Of a DNA stretch of 58,376 nt, positions 24,641-34,090 are shown one piece after another. The translations under genes and the position numbers were made by a program. Each line of letters opens with the position of its first letter. Position 1 is the stretch's first letter. A model generated the notes under the pieces. That model was not told the origin of the DNA. It saw only the letters and a list, made by a program, of their open reading frames with translations, and made no database searches. The stretch comes from Treponema sp. (lineage in GTDB: Bacteria; Spirochaetota; Spirochaetia; Treponematales; Treponemataceae): NCBI RefSeq assembly GCF_024696245.1, contig NZ_JAILGZ010000024.1, forward strand, positions 1 through 58,376, written 5' to 3'.

Positions 24641-26437
24641 CTACAGAAGCTTTTCAAGTTTATCTACAAGGCCTGCAAAAGTATCCAGGGCATCCTGAAC
24701 AGGTTTTGTACTGCTCATGTCTACGCCGCCAACTTTAAGGGCTTCAATAGGATATCTTGAACCTCCGGATTTAAGGAAGTTAAAGTAATCGTTAAGTTCC
24801 TTTTCTCCACCTTCAGTAACTCTTTTTGCAAGAGCCAGGGCTGCAGAAATACCTGTAGCATATTTATAAACATAGAAGGCATTATAAAAGTGAGGAATGC
24901 GCAGGCCTTCAAGGTCAGAAGATTTTTCAAATACCATGTCAGGACCAAAATACTCTTCCAGAAGTTTTCTGTAAACTGCCCTGATGGAATCTGTACTTAA
25001 AGGTTCTCCCTTTTCTACCATCTCATGACACTTAAGTTCAAATTCTGCAAACATTGTCTGACGGTGAAGGGTAGCAAGAATGTCAGATGCCCTCATGCTG
25101 AGAAGATATTTTTTCATGTCATCACTGTCTGCATTATTAAGCAGGTATTCAAATACAAGTTCTTCGTTAAAGGTAGATGCTACTTCTGCTTCAAAGATTG
25201 TGTAGTCGTAATGCCTGAAAGGATTATTGTGTACGCTGAACCAGGAGTGCATTGAGTGACCGCCTTCATGGGCCATGGTAAATACATCCCTAATGGAATC
25301 TTCTTTATAATTAAGAAGAATGTATGGATAGCCGTCATAGGCTCCGGAAGAGAAGGCACCGCTGCGCTTTCCCTTGTTTTCGTAACGGTCTGTCCAGCCG
25401 CTTAAAAGTCCTGAGCAAAGTGTATCAGTATAGTCTTTGCCTAAAATTGCCAGTGAATTGCGGACAATTTCTACTGCTTCTTCGTAGCTGTGATTTGCCT
25501 TTACGCTTTTTACAAGAGGAACATAAACGTCATAGTGTCTGAGCTCTTTAAGTCCAAGGACTCTTTTTCTTAAAGCATAGTAGCGGTGAAGAACAGGAAG
25601 ATTTTTATGTACTGTTTCAATAAGGTTTTTATAAACGCTTACAGGAACCTTGTCTCCGTAAAGGGATGCTTCAAGGGCGCTGTCATAACCTCTGGCACGG
25701 GCAATAAAAATGTCCTGCTTTACTGAACCTGCATAAAGGGCTGCAAGAGTGTTGGCATGGCCTTCATGTACTCCGTAGAATTTTTCGTAGGTTTCCTTAC
25801 GTACAGCCCGGTCCTGATTTTCTTCCAGGGAAGACCAGGTGCTGTGGGTAATAGGAACATCCTTTCCGTCAACTTTTACGCTTCCAAAGTTTAAGTCAAC
25901 GTCAGAGAGAAGGGAGAATACATTGCTTGCTGTATCTGAAGTTTCAGACTGAAGGGCAAGGAGACGTTCTTCTTTTTCTGAAAGGGTATGTGGCTTTGCA
26001 TGAAGGATTTTCTGAATGTAAATGCGGTAGTTTTCAAAGCCCGGCATTTTAATCCATTCATTAATTTTTTCTTCAGGCAGGGAAAGAAGTTCCGGAACAA
26101 AATATGAAGTAAGGCTTGAACATTCTGTGTAAGCCATCATTACTCTGTTTAAATCTTCCTGGGCTTTTGAATCTCCCTGATCAGCAGAATTCTTTAAGCC
26201 GGCATAGTGAGATACCTTTTCTACAAGACGGTCTAAATCTTCGTCTGCATGAAGGGCTTCAAGAAGTTTTTCTGCACTGTCACCAAGGTGTCCTTTGTAA
26301 GTAAGAAACTTTTTTGCAAGCACAGGAATCTCTTTAAGTTCTTTTTCCCACTGAGCTTCATCTGAATAAAGCTTTGTAAGGTCCCATTTGTATTCTGAGG
26401 GAATCTGATCTCTTGTTTTAATTTCGTTGTCTGCCAT
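24641..26437 (-). CDS. pepF: oligoendopeptidase F (M3 family)
   Basis: 598 residues, normal length. A cytoplasmic zinc peptidase that trims oligopeptides. HExxH site in 'MAHEGGHSMHSWF' with the downstream Glu-bearing helix 'FEAEVASTFNEELVFEYLL', and the typical 'GLRIPHFYNAFYVYKYATG' segment near the C-terminus. The N-terminus 'PSEYKWDLTKLYSDEAQWEKEL' is the standard PepF opening. The gene starts 3 bases after the M20 stop, so the two peptidases are probably co-translated. Confidence 0.97.
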   Translation of the reverse strand: MADNEIKTRDQIPSEYKWDLTKLYSDEAQWEKELKEIPVLAKKFLTYKGHLGDSAEKLLEALHADEDLDRLVEKVSHYAGLKNSADQGDSKAQEDLNRVMMAYTECSSLTSYFVPELLSLPEEKINEWIKMPGFENYRIYIQKILHAKPHTLSEKEERLLALQSETSDTASNVFSLLSDVDLNFGSVKVDGKDVPITHSTWSSLEENQDRAVRKETYEKFYGVHEGHANTLAALYAGSVKQDIFIARARGYDSALEASLYGDKVPVSVYKNLIETVHKNLPVLHRYYALRKRVLGLKELRHYDVYVPLVKSVKANHSYEEAVEIVRNSLAILGKDYTDTLCSGLLSGWTDRYENKGKRSGAFSSGAYDGYPYILLNYKEDSIRDVFTMAHEGGHSMHSWFSVHNNPFRHYDYTIFEAEVASTFNEELVFEYLLNNADSDDMKKYLLSMRASDILATLHRQTMFAEFELKCHEMVEKGEPLSTDSIRAVYRKLLEEYFGPDMVFEKSSDLEGLRIPHFYNAFYVYKYATGISAALALAKRVTEGGEKELNDYFNFLKSGGSRYPIEALKVGGVDMSSTKPVQDALDTFAGLVDKLEKLL

Positions 26438-26440
26438 TTA

Positions 26441-27673
26441 TTATATCTCACTTGCCATCCAGGCGATTGTCATTGCATCAGCTGCTATATTTTTAATAAT
26501 GCAGTATTCGTTTGGCTGGTGGGCCAGTTCATCCATGGTGCTCCATACAACTGCATCAATACCTTTACTTCTTAATCCGGCTGCAACTGTACCGCCGCCA
26601 ATACCAATAAACTTAGGTTCAATTCCGTGAACATTTTTTATTGCCAGGGCAAGTTCCTTTGCAACAGCGGCATCTTTAGAAGTTGCAGGACTTTCTTCTG
26701 CCTGAAGTTCCTTCATTTCTATTTTAACGCCGTACTTTTCTTCTACCTGGGCCATCTGCTTTTTCATTTCTGCCCTTACTTCATCAAGGCTGTAAGATGG
26801 ATTAATGCGGCAGTCACAGCAGAATACATCGTCTCCAGGAATAAAGTTTACACCGTCAACATTTGCCAGCTGTTTTGTAGGCTGGAAGGTTGAATATGGA
26901 GGATCAAAAAGTGAATCTTCTTTATTGAAGGTTTTTTCAAGGCTGTTGATTCTAAGGGCAAGGTCACATCCTGCAATCATGGCATTCTTTCCAAGATCAG
27001 GACGGCTGCCGTGACACTGTTTTCCTATGGTGTGGAATTCAACCCAGAAAATATTTTTTTCTGCAATTTCTATAGTTTCGCCTTTTTCGTCTCCTCCATC
27101 AGGAATAAGGATGCGGTCGTTTTTTCCAAAAATATCAAAGTGCTCTTTTATAAGGTAATTCATTCCGTAAGCGGAACCTACTTCTTCGTCTGCCATAAAG
27201 AGGAGTTTGATTGTGTGTTCAGGAATGATGTGCTGCTTTACAAAACTTAAGGCTGCAAGAACGCCTGAACAAAGTCCCTGCTGATTGTCTTCTACACCAC
27301 GGCCGTAAATCTTTCCGTCTTTTTCTACAACAGTCCATGGGTCTGTATTCCATGCCTTTATGTCTCCTACAGGTACAACATCCATGTGGGCGCATACCCA
27401 AATTGCATAGTCATCTTTATTTCCTGGAATTGTTGCAACAAGATTAGGGCGGCTGCCTTCAGCTACTCTTGAATCCGGTGCATCGTAGTGTTCAAAATAT
27501 TTAATTCCGGCAGCTTTAAGATATTCTTCAATAACCCTGCATTTTTCCCACTCACCAGTTCCGCCGTTTTCTGGTGCAAGAGACTTGCATTTTGTGAGCA
27601 TTGTTTCCAGTTCTACCATATCTTTAGTGTGTTCTGAAATCCAGTTTTTAAGCTGATCGAATTCAAGTGACAT
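26441..27673 (-). CDS. M20 family metallopeptidase (dipeptidase/ArgE-DapE-like)
   Basis: 410 residues, no signal peptide. The two-zinc site is recognisable: 'AHMDVVPVGD' (His, Asp), 'GRGVEDNQQG' (Asp), 'FMADEEVGSAYG' (Glu-Glu), and the C-terminal 'GIGGGTVAAGLRSKGIDAVVWSTMDELAHQPNEY' with the last His ligand. The dimerisation lid lies between about residues 200 and 320. Family members remove acyl groups or cleave dipeptides (ArgE, DapE, PepV, CPG2); this length and the motif set fit a dipeptidase. GGAGG ribosome site. First gene of the run M20-pepF-prfA-prmC. Confidence 0.9.
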   Translation of the reverse strand: MSLEFDQLKNWISEHTKDMVELETMLTKCKSLAPENGGTGEWEKCRVIEEYLKAAGIKYFEHYDAPDSRVAEGSRPNLVATIPGNKDDYAIWVCAHMDVVPVGDIKAWNTDPWTVVEKDGKIYGRGVEDNQQGLCSGVLAALSFVKQHIIPEHTIKLLFMADEEVGSAYGMNYLIKEHFDIFGKNDRILIPDGGDEKGETIEIAEKNIFWVEFHTIGKQCHGSRPDLGKNAMIAGCDLALRINSLEKTFNKEDSLFDPPYSTFQPTKQLANVDGVNFIPGDDVFCCDCRINPSYSLDEVRAEMKKQMAQVEEKYGVKIEMKELQAEESPATSKDAAVAKELALAIKNVHGIEPKFIGIGGGTVAAGLRSKGIDAVVWSTMDELAHQPNEYCIIKNIAADAMTIAWMASEI

Positions 27674-27698
27674 AATTATTCCTCCGGTTGATTGAAGC

Positions 27699-27734
27699 TA
27701 AAAAAAGCCGTCCCCTTCAACAGTGAACGGCTTT
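27699..27734 (-). terminator. terminator of galE
   Basis: On the minus strand, AAAGCCGT (27734-27727) and ACGGCTTT (27711-27704) pair, followed by T7. Confidence 0.85.
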
Positions 27735-27750
27735 GTAAATTATTTAATGA

Positions 27751-28713
27751 TTATTTTGTGTAAACATCCCATGTTGTTTTTACAAGGGTTTCTACATCAG
27801 AATATTTTGGTTCCCAGCCAAGAAGTTCCTTTGCTTTTTTAGATGTTGTGTAAAGGCTTGCAGGATCACCAGGACGGCGTTCTACTTCTTCTGCCTTGAT
27901 TTCTTTTCCTGTAATCTTGCGGGCTGCATCAATGATTTCCTTAACAGTTGTTCCCTTTTCTGTACCAAGGTTAAGCATAAGGCTTTCATTCTTTTTAGAG
28001 ATGTATTCCAGAGCCATTACGTGAGCACGGGCAAGGTCTGTAACGTGAACATAGTCACGGATACATGTACCGTCGCGGGTATCATAGTCTGTTCCAAAAA
28101 TCTTAAGTTCCCTCTGACCAAGAGCTGCTTCCATTACACGTGGAAGAAGGTTTTCCGGTTTCTGTTCAAGTCCGCGGATAATTCCTTCTGGATCATAGCC
28201 TGCTGCATTAAAGTAGCGGAGGGCTGCAAATTTAAGACCCTTAAGCTGATCGTACCAGCTCATGAATTCTTCAATCTTGAGTTTTGTAAATCCATAGTAG
28301 TTGATTGGTTTCTGTGGATGGTTTTCATCAAGTGGAAGATACTGTGGTTCACCAAAAGTTGCTGCTGATGAAGAGAATACCATGTATTTGCAGTTATATT
28401 TTACAGCTGCATTCATGATGTTGATAGTTCCTGTAATGTTGTTTACGGAATATTTTTCCGGCTTAACCATTGATTCACCGGCTGCTTTGTATGCTGCAAG
28501 GTGAACAAATCCGTCAAATCCCTGTGCAAAGGCAGCTTCAATTTCTGAAGGAATAAGGATGTCTCCATGGATGAATCCGTTTTCTGGGAAAAGGTTGCAC
28601 CTGAGTCCGCTGGAAAGGTTGTCAAATACAGTTACTTCGTGTCCAGCTTTCATCATTTCTTTTACAACGTGGCTGCCGATGTATCCGGCTCCGCCAATTA
28701 CTAAAACCTTCAT
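27751..28713 (-). CDS. galE: UDP-glucose 4-epimerase
   Basis: 320 residues, slightly shorter than the 330-340 of E. coli type. It interconverts UDP-glucose and UDP-galactose for the Leloir pathway and glycan synthesis. NAD-binding 'VIGGAGYIGSHVVKEMMKAG', active-site Tyr-x3-Lys in 'YYGFTKLKIE', 'SSAATFG' with the catalytic Ser/Thr, 'AALRYFNAAGYDPEG', and 'RDGTCIRDYVHVTDLARAH' as the family signature. GGAGG ribosome site before the start. Monocistronic with its own terminator. Confidence 0.96.
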   Translation of the reverse strand: MKVLVIGGAGYIGSHVVKEMMKAGHEVTVFDNLSSGLRCNLFPENGFIHGDILIPSEIEAAFAQGFDGFVHLAAYKAAGESMVKPEKYSVNNITGTINIMNAAVKYNCKYMVFSSSAATFGEPQYLPLDENHPQKPINYYGFTKLKIEEFMSWYDQLKGLKFAALRYFNAAGYDPEGIIRGLEQKPENLLPRVMEAALGQRELKIFGTDYDTRDGTCIRDYVHVTDLARAHVMALEYISKKNESLMLNLGTEKGTTVKEIIDAARKITGKEIKAEEVERRPGDPASLYTTSKKAKELLGWEPKYSDVETLVKTTWDVYTK

Positions 28714-28790
28714 ATTTATGCCTCCAATATTTCTTGTACTATTCTAATGAATTATGAAGTTGTGTGCAATTTGTAAACTGATAAATAATA

Positions 28791-28819
28791 TTGTTAACAG
28801 AGTAAAAATCAGCTATAGT
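28791..28819 (+). promoter_or_regulatory. promoter of the M16-dut-lptFG-tgt-HEAT operon
   Basis: TTGTTA (28791-28796), 17 bases, TATAGT (28814-28819), then 10 bases to ATG 28830. Leader of about four bases with no ribosome site. Confidence 0.7.
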
Positions 28820-28829
28820 TAACTTTCCT

Positions 28830-30110
28830 ATGATAAAGAGTGAAGTTTTGCAGAATAATATTGTGCTGGTTTCTGAACATATAAAGGGAGCCGCTTCTGC
28901 AGCAATTGCCTTCTATTTTAATGTGGGCAGCAGGTATGAAAATGAATCTGAAAGGGGTATTTCTCATTTAACTGAGCACCTTTTATTTAAAGGAACAGAT
29001 TCAAGAAGCAATACTCAGATAACCCGGACTTTTGACAGAATGGGTGCAGTGGTCAATGCCTTTACAGAAAGGGAAAATGTCTGCCTTTACGCCCTTGTTC
29101 CTGATTTAAAGGACAATATAAAAAATGCAGTAGAAGTTCTTTGTGACATGTCTTCCAGGAGTAATTTTCCAGAAGAAGAGTTTATAAAGGAAAAGAGGGT
29201 AGTACAAAGTGAAATTGCTTCCCTTGAAGACGATTCGGAAGAATGTGCACTGGACGAAGCAGCAGATTTTGTATGGAAGGATAAAAGCCTGAGTAAGTCT
29301 ATAGGGGGCAGTGTAAAACAGGTTGAATCCATCAGCAGGTCGCAGATTGCCTTATGGTATAAAAAATATTTTGCTCAGGGTGAACTTAGTGTTTTTGTAA
29401 CAGGAAGCTTTAATATAGAAGATATTAAGTCTCAGTTAGAAAAACTTGACCTTCATAAAAAATTCCTTATGTATCCTGAGGAAAAACATTTTTCCGGTCA
29501 GGTTGAATGGAATGCAGGTTATGATTTTGCAAAGTCTTCATTCAGTCAGTGTCAGATTTATCTTATGTATCCCCAGCTTATGCCTTTAACAGAAAAGGAA
29601 AGCTTTACCATGCTGGTTTTTAATGCCATTGCAGGGGATACAATGAGCAGCCGTCTTTTTGAATCTTTAAGGGAAAAGAACGGACTCTGTTATTCAGTAT
29701 TCAGCTTTTTTACTTTTTACGAAAATGCTGCAGCCTGGTGTGCCAGTGTTTCTACTGAAGAATATAATGCTGTAAAAACTGCCTGTCTCCTTCAGTCAGA
29801 AGTAGAAAAAATTGTAAGGGATGGTGTGAGCCAGGAAGAAGTTGATGCTGCCATAGAACACGTGTGCGGAGAAGAAATACTTGCTTCCGGGGATATGGAA
29901 TACATCCTTAAACGTAACCAGAAGAACTTTTCTCTTGGTTTTAAGATGAGGGATACTGCCCAAACCCTGGAATGTATACGTGGGGTTACAAAAAATGATA
30001 TAATGGAACTGGCAAAGGCCCTTATTCTGCCTCAAAACAAGGCGGTTATTGTATACGGACCTAAGCTTTCCAAAAAAAGTAAAAAGGAAATTACATGCAG
30101 CAGAAAGTAA
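28830..30110 (+). CDS. M16 family zinc peptidase (processing-peptidase-like)
   Basis: 426 residues, one-lobe-pair size. The inverted zinc motif HxxEH is present as '[11 protein letters not shown]', with the later Glu in '[15 protein letters not shown]' (E-x6-E). '[21 protein letters not shown]' and '[16 protein letters not shown]' are typical of the active half. The C-terminal half carries '[21 protein letters not shown]', the R-x-Y-like site. M16 proteins degrade or process peptides. No signal peptide, so presumably cytoplasmic. Near-leaderless start. It overlaps dut by 16 bases and heads a six-gene operon. Confidence 0.93.
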   Translation: MIKSEVLQNNIVLVSEHIKGAASAAIAFYFNVGSRYENESERGISHLTEHLLFKGTDSRSNTQITRTFDRMGAVVNAFTERENVCLYALVPDLKDNIKNAVEVLCDMSSRSNFPEEEFIKEKRVVQSEIASLEDDSEECALDEAADFVWKDKSLSKSIGGSVKQVESISRSQIALWYKKYFAQGELSVFVTGSFNIEDIKSQLEKLDLHKKFLMYPEEKHFSGQVEWNAGYDFAKSSFSQCQIYLMYPQLMPLTEKESFTMLVFNAIAGDTMSSRLFESLREKNGLCYSVFSFFTFYENAAAWCASVSTEEYNAVKTACLLQSEVEKIVRDGVSQEEVDAAIEHVCGEEILASGDMEYILKRNQKNFSLGFKMRDTAQTLECIRGVTKNDIMELAKALILPQNKAVIVYGPKLSKKSKKEITCSRK

Positions 30111-30547
30111 AAATTAACTGTAAGGTAAATGAAGGGGCAGTAATGCCTTCTTACAAAACAGCAGGGGCTGCCGGAGCAGATGTTTGCGCCCTCATTGATT
30201 CACCTCTGGTACTTAAAAAAGGAGAAAGGGCTCTTGTAGGAACAGGTCTCTTTTTTGAAATCCCGGAAGGATACGAAATCCAGGTTCGTCCAAGAAGCGG
30301 ACTGGCTTTTAAAAACGGTGTAACTGTCCTTAATACACCTGGAACAATTGACAGTGATTATCGCGGAGAACTTAAGGTTCTTCTTGCTAACTTTGGAAGT
30401 GAAGATTTTACAATTAATTCCGGAGACCGCATTGCCCAGATAGTTGTAGCTCCTGTTACTCTGGGAGATTTTATTCAGGCAGACCAGCTTTCTGATACAC
30501 AGAGAGGCAGCGGCGGTTTTGGAAGTACGGGAGTTTCTTCTAAATAA
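30095..30547 (+). CDS. dut: dUTP diphosphatase
   Basis: 150 residues, the normal trimeric dUTPase length. Five conserved motifs in order: '[10 protein letters not shown]', '[27 protein letters not shown]' (motif 2 with RPRSGL), '[19 protein letters not shown]' (motif 3 with the catalytic Asp and Tyr), 'GDRIAQIVV', and '[10 protein letters not shown]' as the C-terminal arm. It lowers dUTP and yields dUMP for ThyX. The start overlaps the end of the M16 gene, so translation is coupled. lptF begins immediately after its stop. Confidence 0.97.
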   Translation: MQQKVKINCKVNEGAVMPSYKTAGAAGADVCALIDSPLVLKKGERALVGTGLFFEIPEGYEIQVRPRSGLAFKNGVTVLNTPGTIDSDYRGELKVLLANFGSEDFTINSGDRIAQIVVAPVTLGDFIQADQLSDTQRGSGGFGSTGVSSK

Positions 30548-31864
30548 ATGCTTTCCAGGGGACTGACTGCAGCAATAAAAAAACTGTTCTCTTCTATTAA
30601 CAATGCAGGCTTTAAGGGAATACTTGATTCAAGAGTATCTAATTTCCGCCTGCTTAAGTGGATTTATATTTTTGCCTTTAATCTGGCCCGTAAGAAGGGT
30701 GACCATAAAAAAATGTGCTTTTTTGCAGACCGTATTTACCGGATGCAGACGGTAAGGCGTTTTATAATGGTCAGGTATATTGCAAAGGAACTTTTTGTAT
30801 ATTTCTTTGTATGCTTTTTATTTTTCTTTGTTGTATTTTTTGTTAACCAGCTTCTTTTAATGGCAGAGACTGTTTTAAAAAAGAGGGTTCCTGTCAGATA
30901 CGTACTGCAGCTTATTGTTTACTGTATGCCTGGTGTTGTTTCTCAAAGTGCGCCTTTTGCAACTCTGGTAGGCTTCCTTATGTGTCTGGGTCGAATGGTA
31001 ACTGACAACGAAGTTCTTATTTTAAGGGCCAGTGGTCACCGTTATGGTATTCTTCTTATTCCGGTTCTTATTATGGGACTTTTGATTTCCCTCTTCAGCT
31101 TTGTAATGAATGATTATTTTCTTCCTCTGGGAACTTTAAAATTCAACAGGCTCTATAAATCAATTATCGTTTCCAATCCTGCTGTTGAACTTGAATCCAA
31201 TTCAATTAAGAGGCTTAATGATTCTACCCTTATAATTGGTGATGTTGACGGTCAGCATGTAAGTGACCTTGTTTTTTTTGACGTTAAGGATAAGAAAGAC
31301 CAGCGCTTTATTGTTTCTAAAGATGCTAACGTAAAAAAGTCTTCCCATGACGGTGTTCTTATGGAACTGGACATGACTTCTCCTGTTGTTTTAATGATGA
31401 ATAAAAACCAGAAGAGGGACTTTGACGTAATTGTATCTGATGAACTCCGCCTTAATGTTTTTGAAGATTCCATTATGGAAACAAGTCAGCAGATTTCTCC
31501 AAGAGAAATGACCAGCAGTGATTTAAAAAATCGTATTAAAAGAATGGAAAAACTGACTAATGCAAATAAAAAACAGCTTAATACCTATAAGCTGGAATAT
31601 AATAAAAAATTTTCCGTTCCTTTTGGTTCAATCTTTTTTGCCATACTTGCTTTTCCTTTAGCCCTGGTTTTTGGAAAAAAAGACGGACAGACTCTGGGAC
31701 TTATCTTTGGAATTATAATTTCAGTAATGTACTGGGCTGCAAATATTTTAGGACAGATGTTTGGTTTAAGAAGCGGCTACAACGGATTCTGGATGATGTG
31801 GGGACCGAATTTCTTTATAGGAATAGCGGGCTTTATCCTTTACTTAAGGCTTAGAAGAAAATGA
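30548..31864 (+). CDS. lptF: LptF/LptG family permease (first of pair)
   Basis: 438 residues as called from ATG 30548. YjgP/YjgQ-type permease, an inner-membrane component of the LptB2FG lipopolysaccharide exporter. It has six expected membrane segments: an N-terminal pair ('FFVCFLFFFVVFFVNQLLLMAE'), a periplasmic beta-jellyroll about 190-330 that links to LptC, and C-terminal segments ('FFAILAFPLALVFGKKDGQTLGLIFGIIISVMYW', 'FFIGIAGFILYLRLRRK'). About 73 residues precede 'MVRYIAKELF', where the family normally starts. A second start at ATG 30767, with AAGG upstream, is possible. The ATG 30548 directly follows the dut stop and lacks a good ribosome site. The last bases overlap lptG as ATGA. 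Confidence 0.88.
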   Translation: MLSRGLTAAIKKLFSSINNAGFKGILDSRVSNFRLLKWIYIFAFNLARKKGDHKKMCFFADRIYRMQTVRRFIMVRYIAKELFVYFFVCFLFFFVVFFVNQLLLMAETVLKKRVPVRYVLQLIVYCMPGVVSQSAPFATLVGFLMCLGRMVTDNEVLILRASGHRYGILLIPVLIMGLLISLFSFVMNDYFLPLGTLKFNRLYKSIIVSNPAVELESNSIKRLNDSTLIIGDVDGQHVSDLVFFDVKDKKDQRFIVSKDANVKKSSHDGVLMELDMTSPVVLMMNKNQKRDFDVIVSDELRLNVFEDSIMETSQQISPREMTSSDLKNRIKRMEKLTNANKKQLNTYKLEYNKKFSVPFGSIFFAILAFPLALVFGKKDGQTLGLIFGIIISVMYWAANILGQMFGLRSGYNGFWMMWGPNFFIGIAGFILYLRLRRK

Positions 31865-32931
31865 AACTTGTTTTTTACATGCTTAAAAAATTCTTTGGAA
31901 TATTTTTAGGTTCACTTTTGTTTTTTATTCTTGTCCTCTCCCTTACAGATCTTCTTATGAATCTCTGGAGTTATATTTCTAAATCTGTTCCTTCTAAAAC
32001 TGTAGGACTGATAATGCTTCTTTATCTTCCTAAGACAATCTGGTATGCCCTTCCTATAGCCATGCTTTTTGCCACGGCTTATATGCTCAGCGATTTTTAT
32101 GCCCGTAATGAGCTCCTTGCAATTTTTGCTTCCGGAGTTTCACTTTTTAAATTTGCAGCACCTCTTCTTTTAGTTGCCCTGGGCATGAGCTTTGGAATGT
32201 TTTTTCTGGAAGATAATCTTGTTGTTAAAACCTTTGCCAGAAAAGAAGCCCTGCAAAAGGAAGCTTTAAAAACAGAAAAGAACAAAAACAATGACAATAT
32301 TGTTATTATGGCAGAAGAGGGAAGGATAGTTTATCAGGCTGAATATTATGATGATTCCCTTGAAAGGCTTTTTACCCTTTACATTCTTTTTAGGGATGAA
32401 AATAAAAACCTTCAGGCAATTATTGTTGCAGATAATGCCAGCTATCAGATTGATCACTGGGTACTTTCCGGGGCCACTCAGTACAGCTACGAAAATGGAG
32501 AAGTAAAAATAAAGGGACTTGATCAGACTTTAGTTAAGCGTCTTACAGAAAGCCCGGAGACTTTCCGCAACAATACTATTTCTGTAGAAACTGTAAATAC
32601 AAAGGAAGCAAAGGCTTATATAAAACATCTGGAAAAGGCAGGTCTTCCAAGTGCAGAAGCAAAGTCTGTTTACTATAAGAAGTACTCTTTTCCTTTTGTA
32701 CTTGTTATAGTAGTTTTCCTTGCTGTTGGTTTAAGCGGTAAAACAAGAAAAAACGTTCTTATAATAAGTTTGTTTCTTAGTATACTTTCCGTTGTTTTAT
32801 TTTATGTAACACAGATGATTACAATGCTTATGGCAAAATTCGGAACTATTCCTCCTCTCTTTGGTGCCTGGTTCCCGGTATTTTTGTTTATAATAATAAG
32901 CCTTGTTTTATTAAAATATGCCAGAACTTAA
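31861..32931 (+). CDS. lptG: LptF/LptG family permease (second of pair)
   Basis: 356 residues, normal length. Same YjgP/YjgQ fold as its neighbour: opening 'YMLKKFFGIFLGSLLFFILVLSLTDLLMNLW', 'TIWYALPIAMLFATAYMLSDFYARNELLAIFASGVSLFKFAAPLLLVAL' (the family hallmark NELLA-x3-SGxS), the periplasmic domain about residues 150-250, and C-terminal TM segments. It starts in the ATGA overlap with lptF, which implies tight coupling and a 1:1 complex. The ATPase LptB is not in this window. Confidence 0.93.
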   Translation: MKLVFYMLKKFFGIFLGSLLFFILVLSLTDLLMNLWSYISKSVPSKTVGLIMLLYLPKTIWYALPIAMLFATAYMLSDFYARNELLAIFASGVSLFKFAAPLLLVALGMSFGMFFLEDNLVVKTFARKEALQKEALKTEKNKNNDNIVIMAEEGRIVYQAEYYDDSLERLFTLYILFRDENKNLQAIIVADNASYQIDHWVLSGATQYSYENGEVKIKGLDQTLVKRLTESPETFRNNTISVETVNTKEAKAYIKHLEKAGLPSAEAKSVYYKKYSFPFVLVIVVFLAVGLSGKTRKNVLIISLFLSILSVVLFYVTQMITMLMAKFGTIPPLFGAWFPVFLFIIISLVLLKYART

Positions 32932-32950
32932 TTTTTAACAGGATATAGAT

Positions 32951-34087
32951 ATGATAAAGAATTTTTTTGAAGTACATCATGAATGTAAAGATTCCCTTGC
33001 CCGCACTGGTGTCATTCACCTTCCTCATGGAGATGTTCAGACTCCTGTATTTATGCCGGTAGGAACTAAGGGAACAGTTAAAGCTGTAGACAAGGATTCC
33101 CTTGAAGAAATGGGTTTTGAAATCATACTTGCAAATACCTATCATATGTTCCTTCGCCCTGGTGCTGATATTGTTCAGGAAGGAGGGGGACTTCACGGCT
33201 TTACAAAATGGAACCGTAACTTTCTTACAGATTCCGGAGGTTTTCAGGTATGGTCCCTTTCTAAATTAAGAAAGATTGATCCAAACGGAATTACCTTTAG
33301 AAGTGACATTGACGGAAGCAAGCATTATTTTACTCCGGAAAATATTGTTCAGACTCAGGTAAAGCTTAATTCTGATATTCAGATGCAGCTGGATGTTTGT
33401 ACCGGTTATGACGTAAAGCGTAAGGAAGCAGAACAGGCCCTTAAGATTACCAGTGACTGGACTAAACGTGCCATTGCTGAATGGAAGAGACATCAGGAAG
33501 AAGGTTATCAGGGTACACTCTTTCCTATCGTACAGGGAAACTTTTTTGATGACTTAAGAAAGGAAAGTGCCCAGTTTGTAAGTGAACTTGATACACCTGG
33601 ACTTGCTATCGGTGGTTTAAGCGTAGGTGAGCCGGCTGATGTTTTTGCAGAAAAGCTTCAGTACACAGTACAGTTTATTACAAGAAGTAAACCCCGTTAT
33701 GTAATGGGTATTGGTACACCTGAATATATTTTTGAAGCAGTTGCGGACGGAATTGATATGTTTGACTGTGTTCAGCCAACCCGTATTGCCCGTCACGGTA
33801 TGTACTTTACAAGAAAGGGTATGGTTTCTATTAAACAGAAGCGTTATGAACATGACTTTACCCCTGTAGATCCTGAGTGTAACTGCAAGGTTTGCAGAAC
33901 TTACAGCCGTGCATATCTCCGTCATATTTTCAGGGAGCAGGAAATCCTTTCTTCCATGCTGGCAAGTTACCATAACCTTTATTTCTTAAATGATATGATT
34001 AAGCAGATTCGTAAGGCAATAAATGAAGACCGCTTTGAAGAATTCCGTAAGGAGTTTCTGGACAGGTTCCATTCCGGGGAGGTTTAA
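32951..34087 (+). CDS. tgt: tRNA-guanine transglycosylase
   Basis: 378 residues. It exchanges G34 of GUN anticodon tRNAs for preQ1, leading to queuosine. 'TPVFMPVGTKGTVKAVDKDSL', nucleophile region 'ILANTYHMFLRPGADIV', 'LTDSGGFQVWSLSKLRKI', 'TPENIVQTQVKLNSDIQMQLD', 'VMGIGTPEYIFEAVADGIDMFDCVQPTRIARHG', and the zinc site 'CNCKVCRTYSRAYLRHIF...H' (Cys-x-Cys-x2-Cys and a later His). Weak AGGA ribosome site. The preQ1 supply genes are not in this window. Confidence 0.97.
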   Translation: MIKNFFEVHHECKDSLARTGVIHLPHGDVQTPVFMPVGTKGTVKAVDKDSLEEMGFEIILANTYHMFLRPGADIVQEGGGLHGFTKWNRNFLTDSGGFQVWSLSKLRKIDPNGITFRSDIDGSKHYFTPENIVQTQVKLNSDIQMQLDVCTGYDVKRKEAEQALKITSDWTKRAIAEWKRHQEEGYQGTLFPIVQGNFFDDLRKESAQFVSELDTPGLAIGGLSVGEPADVFAEKLQYTVQFITRSKPRYVMGIGTPEYIFEAVADGIDMFDCVQPTRIARHGMYFTRKGMVSIKQKRYEHDFTPVDPECNCKVCRTYSRAYLRHIFREQEILSSMLASYHNLYFLNDMIKQIRKAINEDRFEEFRKEFLDRFHSGEV

Positions 34088-34090
34088 TTA

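Noticed and set aside
24622-24646. 11-base direct repeat (TCAATCTACAG) after the pepF stop
   Set aside because: Two copies only, 14-base period, probably a local slippage duplication at the gene end.
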